Below the pieces are notes generated by a model, which saw nothing but the letters and a program-made list of their open reading frames with translations, ran no database searches and was not told where the DNA came from. From Aureitalea sp. L0-47 (GTDB taxonomy: Bacteria > Bacteroidota > Bacteroidia > Flavobacteriales > Flavobacteriaceae): DNA of 64,000 nt. Below, one piece after another: positions 1 to 8,303 of the stretch (positions within the stretch are counted from its first letter, which is position 1; the number at the start of each line of letters is the position of its first letter). Made by a program: the position numbers and the translations under genes. Where the stretch lies: assembly GCF_026126405.1 (NCBI RefSeq), contig NZ_JAFMTQ010000003.1, forward strand, positions 62,001 to 126,000. Reading direction: 5' to 3'.

Positions 1-667
1 AAGCGGAAACACACCGGAAATCAAAGTCTTAGTGCCACTTATCAAGGCCAGAGGTAACAAATTAATTGCTATTACCGCCAATAAGGATTCGTTCCTTGGG
101 CAACAAGCTGATTTCGTATTGAACGCTTATGTGGAAAAAGAGGCCTGTCCCAATAACCTCGCGCCAACAACAAGTACCACCGCTCAACTGGTTATAGGTG
201 ATGCCCTGGCCATGTGTCTGCTGGAACTAAGGGGCTTTTCCAGCAATGATTTCGCCAAGTTCCACCCTGGAGGTTCCCTGGGTAAAAAGCTTTACCTTCG
301 TGTGAGTGACCTTACCTCCCTGAACGAAAAACCCAAGGTAGAACCGGATACGGACGTTCGAAGAGTGATCGTCGAGATCTCCGAAAAAATGCTGGGAGTG
401 ACCGCTGTGGTTGAAGATGAAAGAATTGTGGGTATCATCACAGATGGTGATTTACGGAGGATGCTAGCCAAAGTGGAGAACTTTCAGGGGCTTACTGCCA
501 AGGATATTATGACGCACAATCCTAAGATGATCAATAACGACGCTATGGCAGTAGAAGCCATGGAGCTTATGGACAAACACGGCATCACCCAGATTCTGGC
601 CGAAAAGGATGGAAAATATCGTGGTGTGGTACATATTCATAACCTTACTAAAGAAGGAATTATTTAA
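1..667 (+). CDS. kdsD: D-arabinose-5-phosphate isomerase (KdsD/KpsF/GutQ family), 5' end outside window
   Basis: This enzyme interconverts ribulose-5-phosphate and arabinose-5-phosphate, the first step of Kdo synthesis for lipopolysaccharide. The frame is open from base 2, so the gene starts before the window and the GTG at 32 is internal. Visible parts are the end of the SIS sugar-isomerase domain (SGNTPE at the edge, then PTTSTTAQ and FAKFHPGGSLGK, both family signatures) followed by two CBS domains over roughly the last 120 residues. The stop shares one base with the tatC start (TAATG), so the two are probably co-translated. The family call is firm; only the N-terminal part is missing. Confidence 0.9.
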   Translation, partial: SGNTPEIKVLVPLIKARGNKLIAITANKDSFLGQQADFVLNAYVEKEACPNNLAPTTSTTAQLVIGDALAMCLLELRGFSSNDFAKFHPGGSLGKKLYLRVSDLTSLNEKPKVEPDTDVRRVIVEISEKMLGVTAVVEDERIVGIITDGDLRRMLAKVENFQGLTAKDIMTHNPKMINNDAMAVEAMELMDKHGITQILAEKDGKYRGVVHIHNLTKEGII

Positions 668-1509
668 TGACGGGGTCCAGCAACACATCCCAGGGAAGTG
701 AAATGTCCTTTCTGAATCATCTTGAAGAATTAAGGTGGCATCTTATTCGAGCTACAATAGCCGTGGTTGTTATGGGTACTGTTGCTTTTATTCTGAAGGA
801 CTTCATTTTCGACACCCTAATTTTCGGGCCAACTAAAAAAGATACGTTCCCAACCTACAAACTGCTTTGTAAGGGTGCCCAATTCCTGGGGTTTGAAGGT
901 ACCTTTTGCGACACACAATTCCCTTTCCGAATTCAGAGTAGGACACCGGCGGGACAATTCTCCGCCCACATCTGGACCTCGATAACGGCTGGGTTCATCG
1001 TTGCCTTTCCATACATACTTTACGAGTTCTGGCGATTTGTTAGCCCGGGATTATACCGGAACGAAAGACGTTCGGCGCGTGGATTCATCATAGTTGCTTC
1101 GCTGCTGTTCTTTACAGGCGTGCTGTTTGGATATTACGTTGTGACTCCGTTATCGATCAATTTCCTTGGCACCTACCAGGTATCGGAAGCGGTGTTCAAC
1201 GATTTCGACCTTAGTAGTTATATAGGATTGGTTCGGGCCTGTGCGCTTGCCAGCGGACTTATTTTCGAATTACCCATTATCATCTATTTCCTAACCAGTA
1301 TTGGGTTGGTTACACCTCAGTTCCTTCGGAAATATCGAAAATTTGCACTGGTGATCGTATTGATAATCTCCGCAATTATCACACCTCCCGATATTGCTAG
1401 CCAGGTGATAGTGGCCATTCCTGTGATCGTATTATACGAAGTAAGTATCTTCATTTCCAAGGCGGTAATTCGCCGACAAAACAAAAAAGCTAAAGCACAT
1501 GTCAAATAA
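667..1509 (+). CDS. tatC: Sec-independent (twin-arginine) translocase subunit TatC
   Basis: TatC is the inner-membrane receptor for twin-arginine signal peptides. The protein has 280 residues and six predicted membrane segments. The N-terminal FLNHLEELRWHLIRA (residues 15-29) is the family signature, and the FPYILYEFWRFVSPGLY region (114-130) is also typical. The first periplasmic loop (about 55-100) looks longer than in the E. coli protein and carries two cysteines (68 and 81). The start at 667 is chosen because it overlaps the kdsD stop (TAATG); Met13 is an alternative. No tatA or tatB is in view. It overlaps the next gene by 11 bases. Confidence 0.95.
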   Translation: MTGSSNTSQGSEMSFLNHLEELRWHLIRATIAVVVMGTVAFILKDFIFDTLIFGPTKKDTFPTYKLLCKGAQFLGFEGTFCDTQFPFRIQSRTPAGQFSAHIWTSITAGFIVAFPYILYEFWRFVSPGLYRNERRSARGFIIVASLLFFTGVLFGYYVVTPLSINFLGTYQVSEAVFNDFDLSSYIGLVRACALASGLIFELPIIIYFLTSIGLVTPQFLRKYRKFALVIVLIISAIITPPDIASQVIVAIPVIVLYEVSIFISKAVIRRQNKKAKAHVK

Positions 1510-1846
1510 CATGGTGGAAGAATTCAACAGCTATCGTTCGAAAATGAACGAAAAGCTACTGGAAGACAACAACAAGATCGTTAAACGGATCTTCAATCTA
1601 GATACCAATGCTTTCACAGACGGGGCCCTTCCGAAGAAAACAAAGGAACTACTAGGATTAGGAAACTCAATGGTGTTACGCTGTGACGACTGTGTACGCT
1701 ACCACCTGGAAGCCTGTTATAAGCTAGGTATACCGAAAGAGGAAGTGGTAGAAGCCATGAGTATCTCCCTGCTGATTGGTGGTACTATTGTAATCCCACA
1801 TTTACGCAGGGCATACGAATACTGGGAAGCCTTAGAGAAATCATAA
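1499..1846 (+). CDS. Carboxymuconolactone decarboxylase/AhpD-like family protein
   Basis: A 115-residue, all-helical protein of the carboxymuconolactone decarboxylase (CMD)/AhpD superfamily. The key motif CDDCVRYH (Cys62, Cys65, His69) matches the CxxCxxxH redox centre of AhpD-like alkylhydroperoxidases. This suggests a thiol-peroxidase or disulfide-exchange role, but family members are diverse and no substrate can be assigned. The start lies inside the tatC 3' end, giving an 11-base overlap and suggesting operon membership with kdsD-tatC. A gap with heptad repeats follows before lptB. Confidence 0.8.
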   Translation: MSNNMVEEFNSYRSKMNEKLLEDNNKIVKRIFNLDTNAFTDGALPKKTKELLGLGNSMVLRCDDCVRYHLEACYKLGIPKEEVVEAMSISLLIGGTIVIPHLRRAYEYWEALEKS

Positions 1847-1898
1847 AATGTTTTAGAACTGAGTGTAATCCTTTAAATTAGCAGAATAGGTCTATTGT

Positions 1899-1989
1899 GT
1901 TCGTTGTTTATTGTTCGTTGTTTGTTTTTGAAACTAGATTACCGAACTACGAGCTATTAACTCTGAACCATAAACTACTAACAACAAAC
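1899..1989. repeat. Heptad-repeat inverted arms (GTTNNNN array facing NNNNAAC array)
   Basis: In the 147-base gap before lptB, the left arm (1899-1926) is four successive heptamers beginning GTT (GTTCGTT, GTTTATT, GTTCGTT, GTTTGTT). The right arm (1941-1989) is seven successive heptamers; six end in AAC and one ends in AGC. The arms are imperfectly complementary, with a 14-base centre at 1927-1940. The same layout flanks the four-helix-bundle ORF at 43141-43560, so this may be an emptied or ORF-less relative. The repeats are seen directly; their origin is inferred. Confidence 0.6.
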
Positions 1990-1993
1990 ACAC

Positions 1994-2734
1994 ATGAAAC
2001 TTCGCGCTGAAAACCTGGTTAAATCGTATAAAGGCCGAAAAGTGGTCAAAGGGATCACCGTGGAGGTAAACCAGGGTGAGATCGTGGGTCTGCTTGGACC
2101 TAATGGTGCGGGAAAAACCACATCCTTCTACATGATCGTGGGCCTTATTAAACCCAATGGCGGGCAGATCTTCCTTGAAGGGACCAATATCACCAAGTTC
2201 CCAATGTACCGCCGCGCTCAGAACGGGATCGGCTACCTTGCGCAGGAGGCTTCGGTGTTTAGAAAGCTTAGTATTGAAGACAATATCTTAAGCGTTTTGC
2301 AACTTACCAAATTATCTAAGAAAGAGCAGCAGATGAAGATGGAGTCCTTGATAGAGGAATTCGGATTGGGACATATCCGAAAGAATCGCGGGGACCTGCT
2401 GAGTGGTGGTGAACGAAGGCGGACGGAGATCGCAAGAGCGCTGGCTACCGACCCTCATTTTATTCTTCTCGATGAGCCTTTTGCCGGAGTTGACCCGGTA
2501 GCTGTTGAGGATATTCAGGGTATCGTTGCGCGCTTGAAAAACAAAAACATCGGAATCCTCATTACCGATCACAACGTTCAGGAGACTTTGGCCATCACAG
2601 ACCGAACTTATCTTATGTTCGAGGGAAGTATACTTAAACACGGAATTCCGGAGGAACTAGCCGCGGATGAGATGGTAAGGAAAGTATACCTGGGACAGAA
2701 TTTCGAGCTACGGAAAAAGAAACTATCCTTTTAA
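1994..2734 (+). CDS. lptB: LPS export ABC transporter ATP-binding protein LptB
   Basis: LptB is the cytoplasmic ATPase that powers extraction of lipopolysaccharide from the inner membrane with LptF/LptG. The 246-residue sequence has Walker [10 protein letters not shown] (35-43), signature LSGGE (136-140), Walker B ILLDEP (157-162) and the H-loop His193. The Q-loop neighbourhood [13 protein letters not shown] is characteristic of LptB rather than of other small ABC ATPases. Length matches the family. It lies near kdsD, another LPS gene. The 3' end overlaps the convergent pssA gene by 4 bases. Confidence 0.93.
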   Translation: MKLRAENLVKSYKGRKVVKGITVEVNQGEIVGLLGPNGAGKTTSFYMIVGLIKPNGGQIFLEGTNITKFPMYRRAQNGIGYLAQEASVFRKLSIEDNILSVLQLTKLSKKEQQMKMESLIEEFGLGHIRKNRGDLLSGGERRRTEIARALATDPHFILLDEPFAGVDPVAVEDIQGIVARLKNKNIGILITDHNVQETLAITDRTYLMFEGSILKHGIPEELAADEMVRKVYLGQNFELRKKKLSF

Positions 2735-3471
2735 TTCTTTCTGAAAAGAGATAAAAGGAAGTAAAGCACTATAATTACGGGAATCGCCAGGAATTTCAGA
2801 AAAACCAAGGCAACAGCGCTCAAAACCAGGAAGAGGTAACGAATACCATTGCTTTTCAGATCCCAGGTCTTGAATTTCAGGGCGAAGAGTCGTACTTCCG
2901 CATTCATAATTATACAACTGAAAACGGTCATTCCCAGTAGAAACCATTGATGCATGATGATACTTTCCAACTGTTCGGAATGCTGAAAATGAAGGATAAG
3001 TGGCAAACTCAATATCATAATGGCATTTGCAGGAGTGGGTAGCCCGATAAAACTATCGGATTGCCTTGTATCTACATTGAATTTCGCCAGACGGTAAGCG
3101 GCAGCTACTGCAATGAGCAGTCCAACAAGTGGCATCAGGCTGTTCTTCCCAATAGACCAGGCCGTAATATCGGTAGATTCGAGAAATGACTGAATTCCCA
3201 TATCGTTGATGGATTCCGACAATAGTTGCACCATCACTATCGCGGGCGCCACACCACTGGTGATCACGTCGGCAAGAGAATCCAGCTGCAATCCGACCTT
3301 ACTGTGAGCTTTTAACCATCGTGAAGCAAGGCCATCGAAGAAGTCGAAAAAGATACCCGTGAACACAAAAAACGACGCAGTAACCAGATCTCCCGAAATT
3401 GCGAAAAGTATGGCCACACAACCACAAAGGATATTGAGGGAAGTGATGATGTTGGGAATCTGCTTAACCAT
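2731..3471 (-). CDS. pssA: CDP-diacylglycerol--serine O-phosphatidyltransferase
   Basis: This membrane enzyme makes phosphatidylserine from CDP-diacylglycerol and serine, the precursor of phosphatidylethanolamine. The CDP-alcohol phosphotransferase motif is complete: Asp46-Gly47, Arg51, Gly60, Asp64, Asp68 in [20 protein letters not shown]. Several hydrophobic segments flank it. I start at the ATG at 3471 ([14 protein letters not shown]) because homologues begin there and the 17 extra residues available upstream look unlike the family. It converges on lptB with a 4-base overlap, leaving no room for a terminator. Confidence 0.9.
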   Translation of the reverse strand: MVKQIPNIITSLNILCGCVAILFAISGDLVTASFFVFTGIFFDFFDGLASRWLKAHSKVGLQLDSLADVITSGVAPAIVMVQLLSESINDMGIQSFLESTDITAWSIGKNSLMPLVGLLIAVAAAYRLAKFNVDTRQSDSFIGLPTPANAIMILSLPLILHFQHSEQLESIIMHQWFLLGMTVFSCIIMNAEVRLFALKFKTWDLKSNGIRYLFLVLSAVALVFLKFLAIPVIIVLYFLLSLFRKN

Positions 3472-3579
3472 AGAATTTTCGGAATGTTGTAAAAATAGGA
3501 AACTATTTGCGTCTAAACCCAAATATGCACAATATGTCCCGAAAATAATAGTTTATTATTCTGTAAAATAATAAGATAT

Positions 3580-4665
3580 TTGCTGAAAATATTTCGCTTG
3601 AAAAAGAACCTATTTGCTGTACTTCTGCTGCTTTGCGCAACGATCACGGCACAAACCACCCGAAAGTATTCCAACGAGTTTATGAACATCGGGGTGGATG
3701 CAGCGGCTTTTGGTATGGCCAATGCGGTGGTGGCTTCTTCAGGTGATGTGAATTCAGGCTATTGGAATCCTGCTGGCCTGGTGAATATTGAAGACAATGA
3801 ACTCGCCCTGATGCATGCCTCCTATTTCGCTAATATTGCGAGTTACGATTATGCCGGGTTTGCTATGCCCATTGACGATCGTTCGGCCGTAGCGCTGTCC
3901 GTTATTCGTTTTGGAGTAGATGATATCCTCAACACAACCCAACTTATAGACGATCAGGGAAATATCGATTACAATCGTATCAGCTTGTTTTCAACTGCAG
4001 ATTACGGGGTCACCTTCTCCTACGCGAGGAAACTTCCATTGGACGGTCTGAACTTTGGCGTGAATGCCAAGGTAATCCGCCGCGTGATCGGGGATTTTGC
4101 CTCTTCATGGGGATTTGGCCTGGACGCGGGAATTCAGTTTCAGAAAAACAATTGGGAATTCGGGTTGATGGCACGCGATATCACAACCACTTTCAATGCC
4201 TGGTCCATCGATGAAGAGCAATTCGCCACCATTCAGAACGCGGTTGCCGGTCAGAACCAGGAACTCCCTGAAACTACAGAGATCACCATTCCGAAGCTGC
4301 AATTGGGAATAGCACGGAAGATCGTTTTTCACTATGATTTTGTGTTACAAACTGAGGTAGACCTAAATTTCCGCTTTGCTGAAACCAATGACATCATTTC
4401 GACATCTTTCGCCAGTATTACACCAGCTGTCGGATTGGAATTCGGGTATATCGACATGATCTTCGTGCGAGCCGGAGCGGGGAACTTTCAGAATGTAATA
4501 CAACTGGATGGAAACGATTCGGTGAATTTTCAACCGAACATAGGCGTAGGGTTTAAATACAAAGGCATACAGGTAGATTACGCTTTGACGGATATAGGTG
4601 ATCAAAGTGCTGCGTTGTATTCTAATGTATTTTCACTTAAATTAGACTGGAGCATTTTTAGATAA
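3580..4665 (+). CDS. PorV/PorQ-family outer-membrane beta-barrel protein (PorV2-like)
   Basis: This 361-residue protein has a signal peptide (hydrophobic core about 11-22, likely cleavage after TAQ near residue 25) and a FadL-like PorV/PorQ-family barrel. The N-terminal region with NIGVDAAAFGMANA and NSGYWNPAGL is typical. Relatives are linked to the type IX secretion system, where PorV shuttles cargo to the attachment complex; this one is probably a paralogue rather than PorV itself. No ATG lies between the upstream in-frame stop and the signal peptide. The start is therefore TTG at 3580 (or TTG at 3598), and a -7-like TATTTG overlaps the 3580 codon. Confidence 0.75.
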   Translation: MLKIFRLKKNLFAVLLLLCATITAQTTRKYSNEFMNIGVDAAAFGMANAVVASSGDVNSGYWNPAGLVNIEDNELALMHASYFANIASYDYAGFAMPIDDRSAVALSVIRFGVDDILNTTQLIDDQGNIDYNRISLFSTADYGVTFSYARKLPLDGLNFGVNAKVIRRVIGDFASSWGFGLDAGIQFQKNNWEFGLMARDITTTFNAWSIDEEQFATIQNAVAGQNQELPETTEITIPKLQLGIARKIVFHYDFVLQTEVDLNFRFAETNDIISTSFASITPAVGLEFGYIDMIFVRAGAGNFQNVIQLDGNDSVNFQPNIGVGFKYKGIQVDYALTDIGDQSAALYSNVFSLKLDWSIFR

Positions 4666-4670
4666 AGCTT

Positions 4671-5852
4671 GTGAAAAAACACTACTTCCTCCTACTCTTA
4701 TTACTTCTGAATTTTACGGCCTCAGCCCAGAATGACCGCTTATCGGAAAATGCCGAGATCAGCATACTCACCATAGGTCCCGGGGACAATCTGTACGATA
4801 GATTCGGGCATAGTGCTTTTCGTGTTTATGACCCTGAAAATGATATCGACTGGGCCTACAACTACGGGGTTTACGATTTCAATACCCCTAATTTTTACAC
4901 CAAATTCGCCAGGGGAAAATTGCTCTACAAGCTGGCAGTGAGTTATTACGAGCCTTTTCTGAACAGCTATATTAAACAGGACCGATGGGTGAAGGAACAA
5001 GTGTTAGACCTTACCTATTCTGAAAAAAAGGCAGTATTCGATTTCCTTCAGAATAATGCCAAACCGGAAAATCAATACTATCTCTACGACTTCTTTTACG
5101 ACAACTGCGCGACCAAAATTCGTGACGTCCTGGTAGAAGCGCTTAAGGATAAAATTACGTACGACAATCAACTAGTCGTTAGAAAGCACACCTTTCGTGA
5201 ACTCATACAGGAGAACGTGCATTACAATACCTGGGGAAGCCTGGGGATGGATGTGGCCATAGGCGCTGTTGTTGACCAGGAGGCCAATTCCTGGGAATAT
5301 CAGTTCTTACCGAAATACGTTTTCGAGGCAGCCTCAACTGCGACGATCAAGACGCCATCCGGTACCAAAGACCTGGTAAAAGAGACAAGAACTATCTATG
5401 ACACCGAGGAGCGCAGCGATGCAGGGATCTTTTTCCTGAGTCCGTTGTTCATTTTCGGGATTATAGGCTTACTCCTGGTTTTTGTAACTTATAAAAACTA
5501 CAAAAACCAGGAGCGAAGCCGTTACCTCGATATGGGCATATTCCTTATTACCGGCCTTGTTGGGGTTTTCATTTTGTTGCTTTGGTTTGCCACAGATCAC
5601 AGTTCCACGGCTAACAACTACAATATGTTATGGGCGTTTCCACTATCACTGTTCTTCGCGCCATTGATAGCCAAAAGGTCCCCAAATAAATGGTTGGGCA
5701 GATATATTAAGCTGTTATACATTTTGTTGGTCCTGCTCGCCATTCATTGGATAACCGGCACCCAGGGTTATGCCATAGGATTCATACCACTGCTTATCGC
5801 TCTATTTGTTCGATACATCTACCTGGACGGGTTTTTTAAAAAATTGACGTAG
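4671..5852 (+). CDS. DUF4105 / Lnb N-terminal periplasmic domain membrane protein
   Basis: A 393-residue envelope protein. A signal peptide (1-20, ending ASAQ) is followed by a periplasmic DUF4105 domain (about 25-225) with conserved FGHSAF (His47) and YDNCATK (Cys146). Five predicted membrane helices follow (about 253-274, 287-307, 318-335, 345-362, 366-385). As I recall it, this Pfam family has been linked to Lnb, a Bacteroides lipoprotein N-acyltransferase, with the Cys and His as likely active-site residues; I could not check this. The GTG start at 4671 lies 5 bases after the PorV-like gene. It ends one base from the convergent sugar transferase gene. Confidence 0.7.
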   Translation: MKKHYFLLLLLLLNFTASAQNDRLSENAEISILTIGPGDNLYDRFGHSAFRVYDPENDIDWAYNYGVYDFNTPNFYTKFARGKLLYKLAVSYYEPFLNSYIKQDRWVKEQVLDLTYSEKKAVFDFLQNNAKPENQYYLYDFFYDNCATKIRDVLVEALKDKITYDNQLVVRKHTFRELIQENVHYNTWGSLGMDVAIGAVVDQEANSWEYQFLPKYVFEAASTATIKTPSGTKDLVKETRTIYDTEERSDAGIFFLSPLFIFGIIGLLLVFVTYKNYKNQERSRYLDMGIFLITGLVGVFILLLWFATDHSSTANNYNMLWAFPLSLFFAPLIAKRSPNKWLGRYIKLLYILLVLLAIHWITGTQGYAIGFIPLLIALFVRYIYLDGFFKKLT

Positions 5853-5853
5853 G

Positions 5854-7248
5854 CTATTGTCCCCTGAAGAAGATTATTGTACTCAGCGTCTTAATTACAA
5901 TACTGATGTCAAGAAAGAGACTACGGCGTTTGATATAGTACAGATCGTATTGCAATTTTTCTAATGAGTCCTCCTGGGTCATTCCATATTTCGCATTCAC
6001 CTGGGCCCAGCCAGTCACTCCCGGTTTCACAATATGACGCACCTCGTAGAAAGGTATTTTTTCTGAAAGATCTTTTACAAAAACAGGGCGCTCCGGCCTT
6101 GGTCCGATAACACTCATGTCTCCTTTGATCACGTTGATGAACTGCGGAATCTCATCAAAACGAGAACGTCGAAGAAAACGTCCGAATTTCGTCACTCGCG
6201 TATCTTTTGCGGCCGCGTACACAGCTCCATCCTTTTCAGCATTCACAATCATTGATCGGAGTTTATAAATTTTGAAATGCTTACCGTTCTTCCCTACCCT
6301 CATTTGGGTGTAGAACAAAGGCCCTCTGTTAGCCAGTAGATTCCCAAGTATGATGATAGGTGAAATCAGTAATCCAAAGAGCAAACCGACCACCGAAAAC
6401 AGTAGATCCAATATACGGTGGAAGAAAAGATAGAGTTTGTTTTGGTTGCTTCTGCTAAAAGGGAAGTAGCGATAAAAATCCTTATCCACATGTTGTACCG
6501 GCACCCTATGTGTAATATCTTCATACACCTGGGTATAGGCTCGTATTGGTACACCAGTCTCCAATAATTGGATCAACTGACTGTAAAGCGATACGGTCAT
6601 TCCCTCATTTGCTCGCGTAGCTACTACGATTTCAGAAATGAATTGTTCACGAACAGTTTCCGCAACATCGTCCAGGTGGAACTCCTGAGGCAGGTCAAAT
6701 GCAAACTCTGGTTGCTTATCGTGGGTAGTGTTGATAAAGCCGATTACCTTGTAATTAGGATCCGATTTCTGAAGGGAACGGATCACTTTTTCCATTTCAT
6801 CGGCATTTCCAATGAGTAAAACCCTCTTGAAGAATCTCGGTGCAGAGATCAAAACGATATATGCGTATCTCCAGACAAATAATGCCAGATTCATCGCGAT
6901 AAAGAAATAGATGATCTGTAGTCGATTTTCCGGTAATTCCGGTGTAAAGAATGGTGTTAAGAGGTAAAAGAGAACTGTCACCGATACGGTTAAGATGATG
7001 TTCTGAACAACGATTTCGAATTTACTAGCCTTCTGAAGATTGTACAATTCGAAAATGGTAGCAAATACACTAAGATATAGGGCGAGAACTATCGACCATA
7101 CCCAGTGATCCGCGTTTATCTTGAAGTAATCAAAATCGAAAACAATTCCTACCGCATAGAGAACCGCCAATACAGCAACGATATCGAATATCCGCAGTAA
7201 TACCTTACGTTCGGAGATCTCAAAATGGATATTCGATTTTTGAGGCAT
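5854..7248 (-). CDS. Undecaprenyl-phosphate glucose phosphotransferase-type initiating transferase (WbaP/WcaJ family)
   Basis: A polyisoprenyl-phosphate hexose-1-phosphate transferase of 464 residues that would place the first sugar phosphate on undecaprenyl phosphate. The order is N-terminal transmembrane block (about 15-135), nucleotide-binding-like soluble domain (140-250), a further hydrophobic hairpin near 280-300, then the catalytic bacterial sugar transferase domain with KLRSM, RFDEIPQ and GPRPERP. Substrate specificity cannot be read from the sequence. It is the last gene of the minus-strand polysaccharide run. A second, shorter initiating transferase lies at 44927, so the locus has two candidate priming enzymes. 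Confidence 0.9.
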   Translation of the reverse strand: MPQKSNIHFEISERKVLLRIFDIVAVLAVLYAVGIVFDFDYFKINADHWVWSIVLALYLSVFATIFELYNLQKASKFEIVVQNIILTVSVTVLFYLLTPFFTPELPENRLQIIYFFIAMNLALFVWRYAYIVLISAPRFFKRVLLIGNADEMEKVIRSLQKSDPNYKVIGFINTTHDKQPEFAFDLPQEFHLDDVAETVREQFISEIVVATRANEGMTVSLYSQLIQLLETGVPIRAYTQVYEDITHRVPVQHVDKDFYRYFPFSRSNQNKLYLFFHRILDLLFSVVGLLFGLLISPIIILGNLLANRGPLFYTQMRVGKNGKHFKIYKLRSMIVNAEKDGAVYAAAKDTRVTKFGRFLRRSRFDEIPQFINVIKGDMSVIGPRPERPVFVKDLSEKIPFYEVRHIVKPGVTGWAQVNAKYGMTQEDSLEKLQYDLYYIKRRSLFLDISIVIKTLSTIIFFRGQ

Positions 7249-7283
7249 AGGTTAGCTGTTCGGTTGGTAAATGTACTAATTAT

Positions 7284-8303
7284 TTACGCTTTCAATAGCT
7301 TGAGCCAGGAATGTTTAACCACCTCCCAATCGAAATTTTCAACAAGTGATCTGGCTTTTTTAGAGAGTTCTTCGGCCTTAGCCGGGTTATTCAGAAGATC
7401 AAGAATCGCTTTGTAAAACAATTCGACGTTGTTGGGTTCAACAAGCATGGCATTCTCATCGTGCTTAGCAAGGTAGGGTATTCCTCCAACGTTGGTGGTT
7501 ACCACAGGAAGGCCAAGTGCCATAGCCTCAATAACGCTAACAGGCATGTTGTCGAAGTTGGTGGTATTGATGAAGATATCGTAATCCACGGCCAAATCTA
7601 TCCATTCTTGCTTTTCCAATTTTCCAGTGAAGGTAACAGGCAGGTTTCGGTCGGCTGCAATTGTTTTACATTTCTGAAGCGTGCCGTCTTTATCAGGACC
7701 GACCATGCATAGTTCAGCTTTTATTCCATTTTGAATAAGATGTTGAACTAGTTCAATGGCTAATTCCGGATTGTAGATTTGGGAGAACGAACGCACCCAG
7801 AGCAATTTTGGTTCTAACCGAGTTCTGTTTTTGAACGGATATTGTTGAAGGTCAATTACATTCGGAATATGGGTGAGATTATTGTACCCTTCGGCTTTGA
7901 ACTTTTCCATAAGGTATTGGGATGGAGCTACATTGATTTCAGCACCGTTAAACAATTTCCATGACGCATTTCTGCTTTTCACAAGTCGTTCCGGAAGATT
8001 TCCTCCATGCAAAATAGGGATATATGGGATGCGAAGCAATCTGCAAAGATTCCCTATGGTTACGGCATAGTAGAAATTTTGAGTACTGTAGGTGTCTATC
8101 AGCACAACTGAATCACGCGAAGTATTTCGAAAGAAGGTGAAAATCATATCGAGCAAGCGCATTATCTTATTCCGTTTGGAAGAAGCTGAAACCACCTCGA
8201 AGCCTTCAGATCGTAATAATCCGATGAGCGTCTCCATAGTAGTGACAGTACCGCCGAAGGCTGAAGCCTTATTTCCTAAGTATACGATTCTTCTTTTGTC
8301 CAT
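7284..8303 (-). CDS. Glycosyltransferase family 4-type protein
   Basis: A 339-residue GT-B-fold glycosyltransferase (GT4-like). The N-terminal GGTVTTMETL loop and the C-terminal NMPVSVIEAMALGLPVVTT segment contain the glycine-rich acceptor loop and the EX7E-type nucleotide-sugar site. It most likely adds one sugar of the repeat unit at the cytoplasmic membrane face. Its first 35 bases overlap the 3' end of the upstream Wzy-type gene, which suggests translational coupling. Donor and acceptor are unknown. Confidence 0.85.
   Translation of the reverse strand: MDKRRIVYLGNKASAFGGTVTTMETLIGLLRSEGFEVVSASSKRNKIMRLLDMIFTFFRNTSRDSVVLIDTYSTQNFYYAVTIGNLCRLLRIPYIPILHGGNLPERLVKSRNASWKLFNGAEINVAPSQYLMEKFKAEGYNNLTHIPNVIDLQQYPFKNRTRLEPKLLWVRSFSQIYNPELAIELVQHLIQNGIKAELCMVGPDKDGTLQKCKTIAADRNLPVTFTGKLEKQEWIDLAVDYDIFINTTNFDNMPVSVIEAMALGLPVVTTNVGGIPYLAKHDENAMLVEPNNVELFYKAILDLLNNPAKAEELSKKARSLVENFDWEVVKHSWLKLLKA

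Noticed and set aside
3472-3522. 17-residue N-terminal extension of PssA
   Set aside because: The family begins at [10 protein letters not shown]; the extension is not hydrophobic or family-like.
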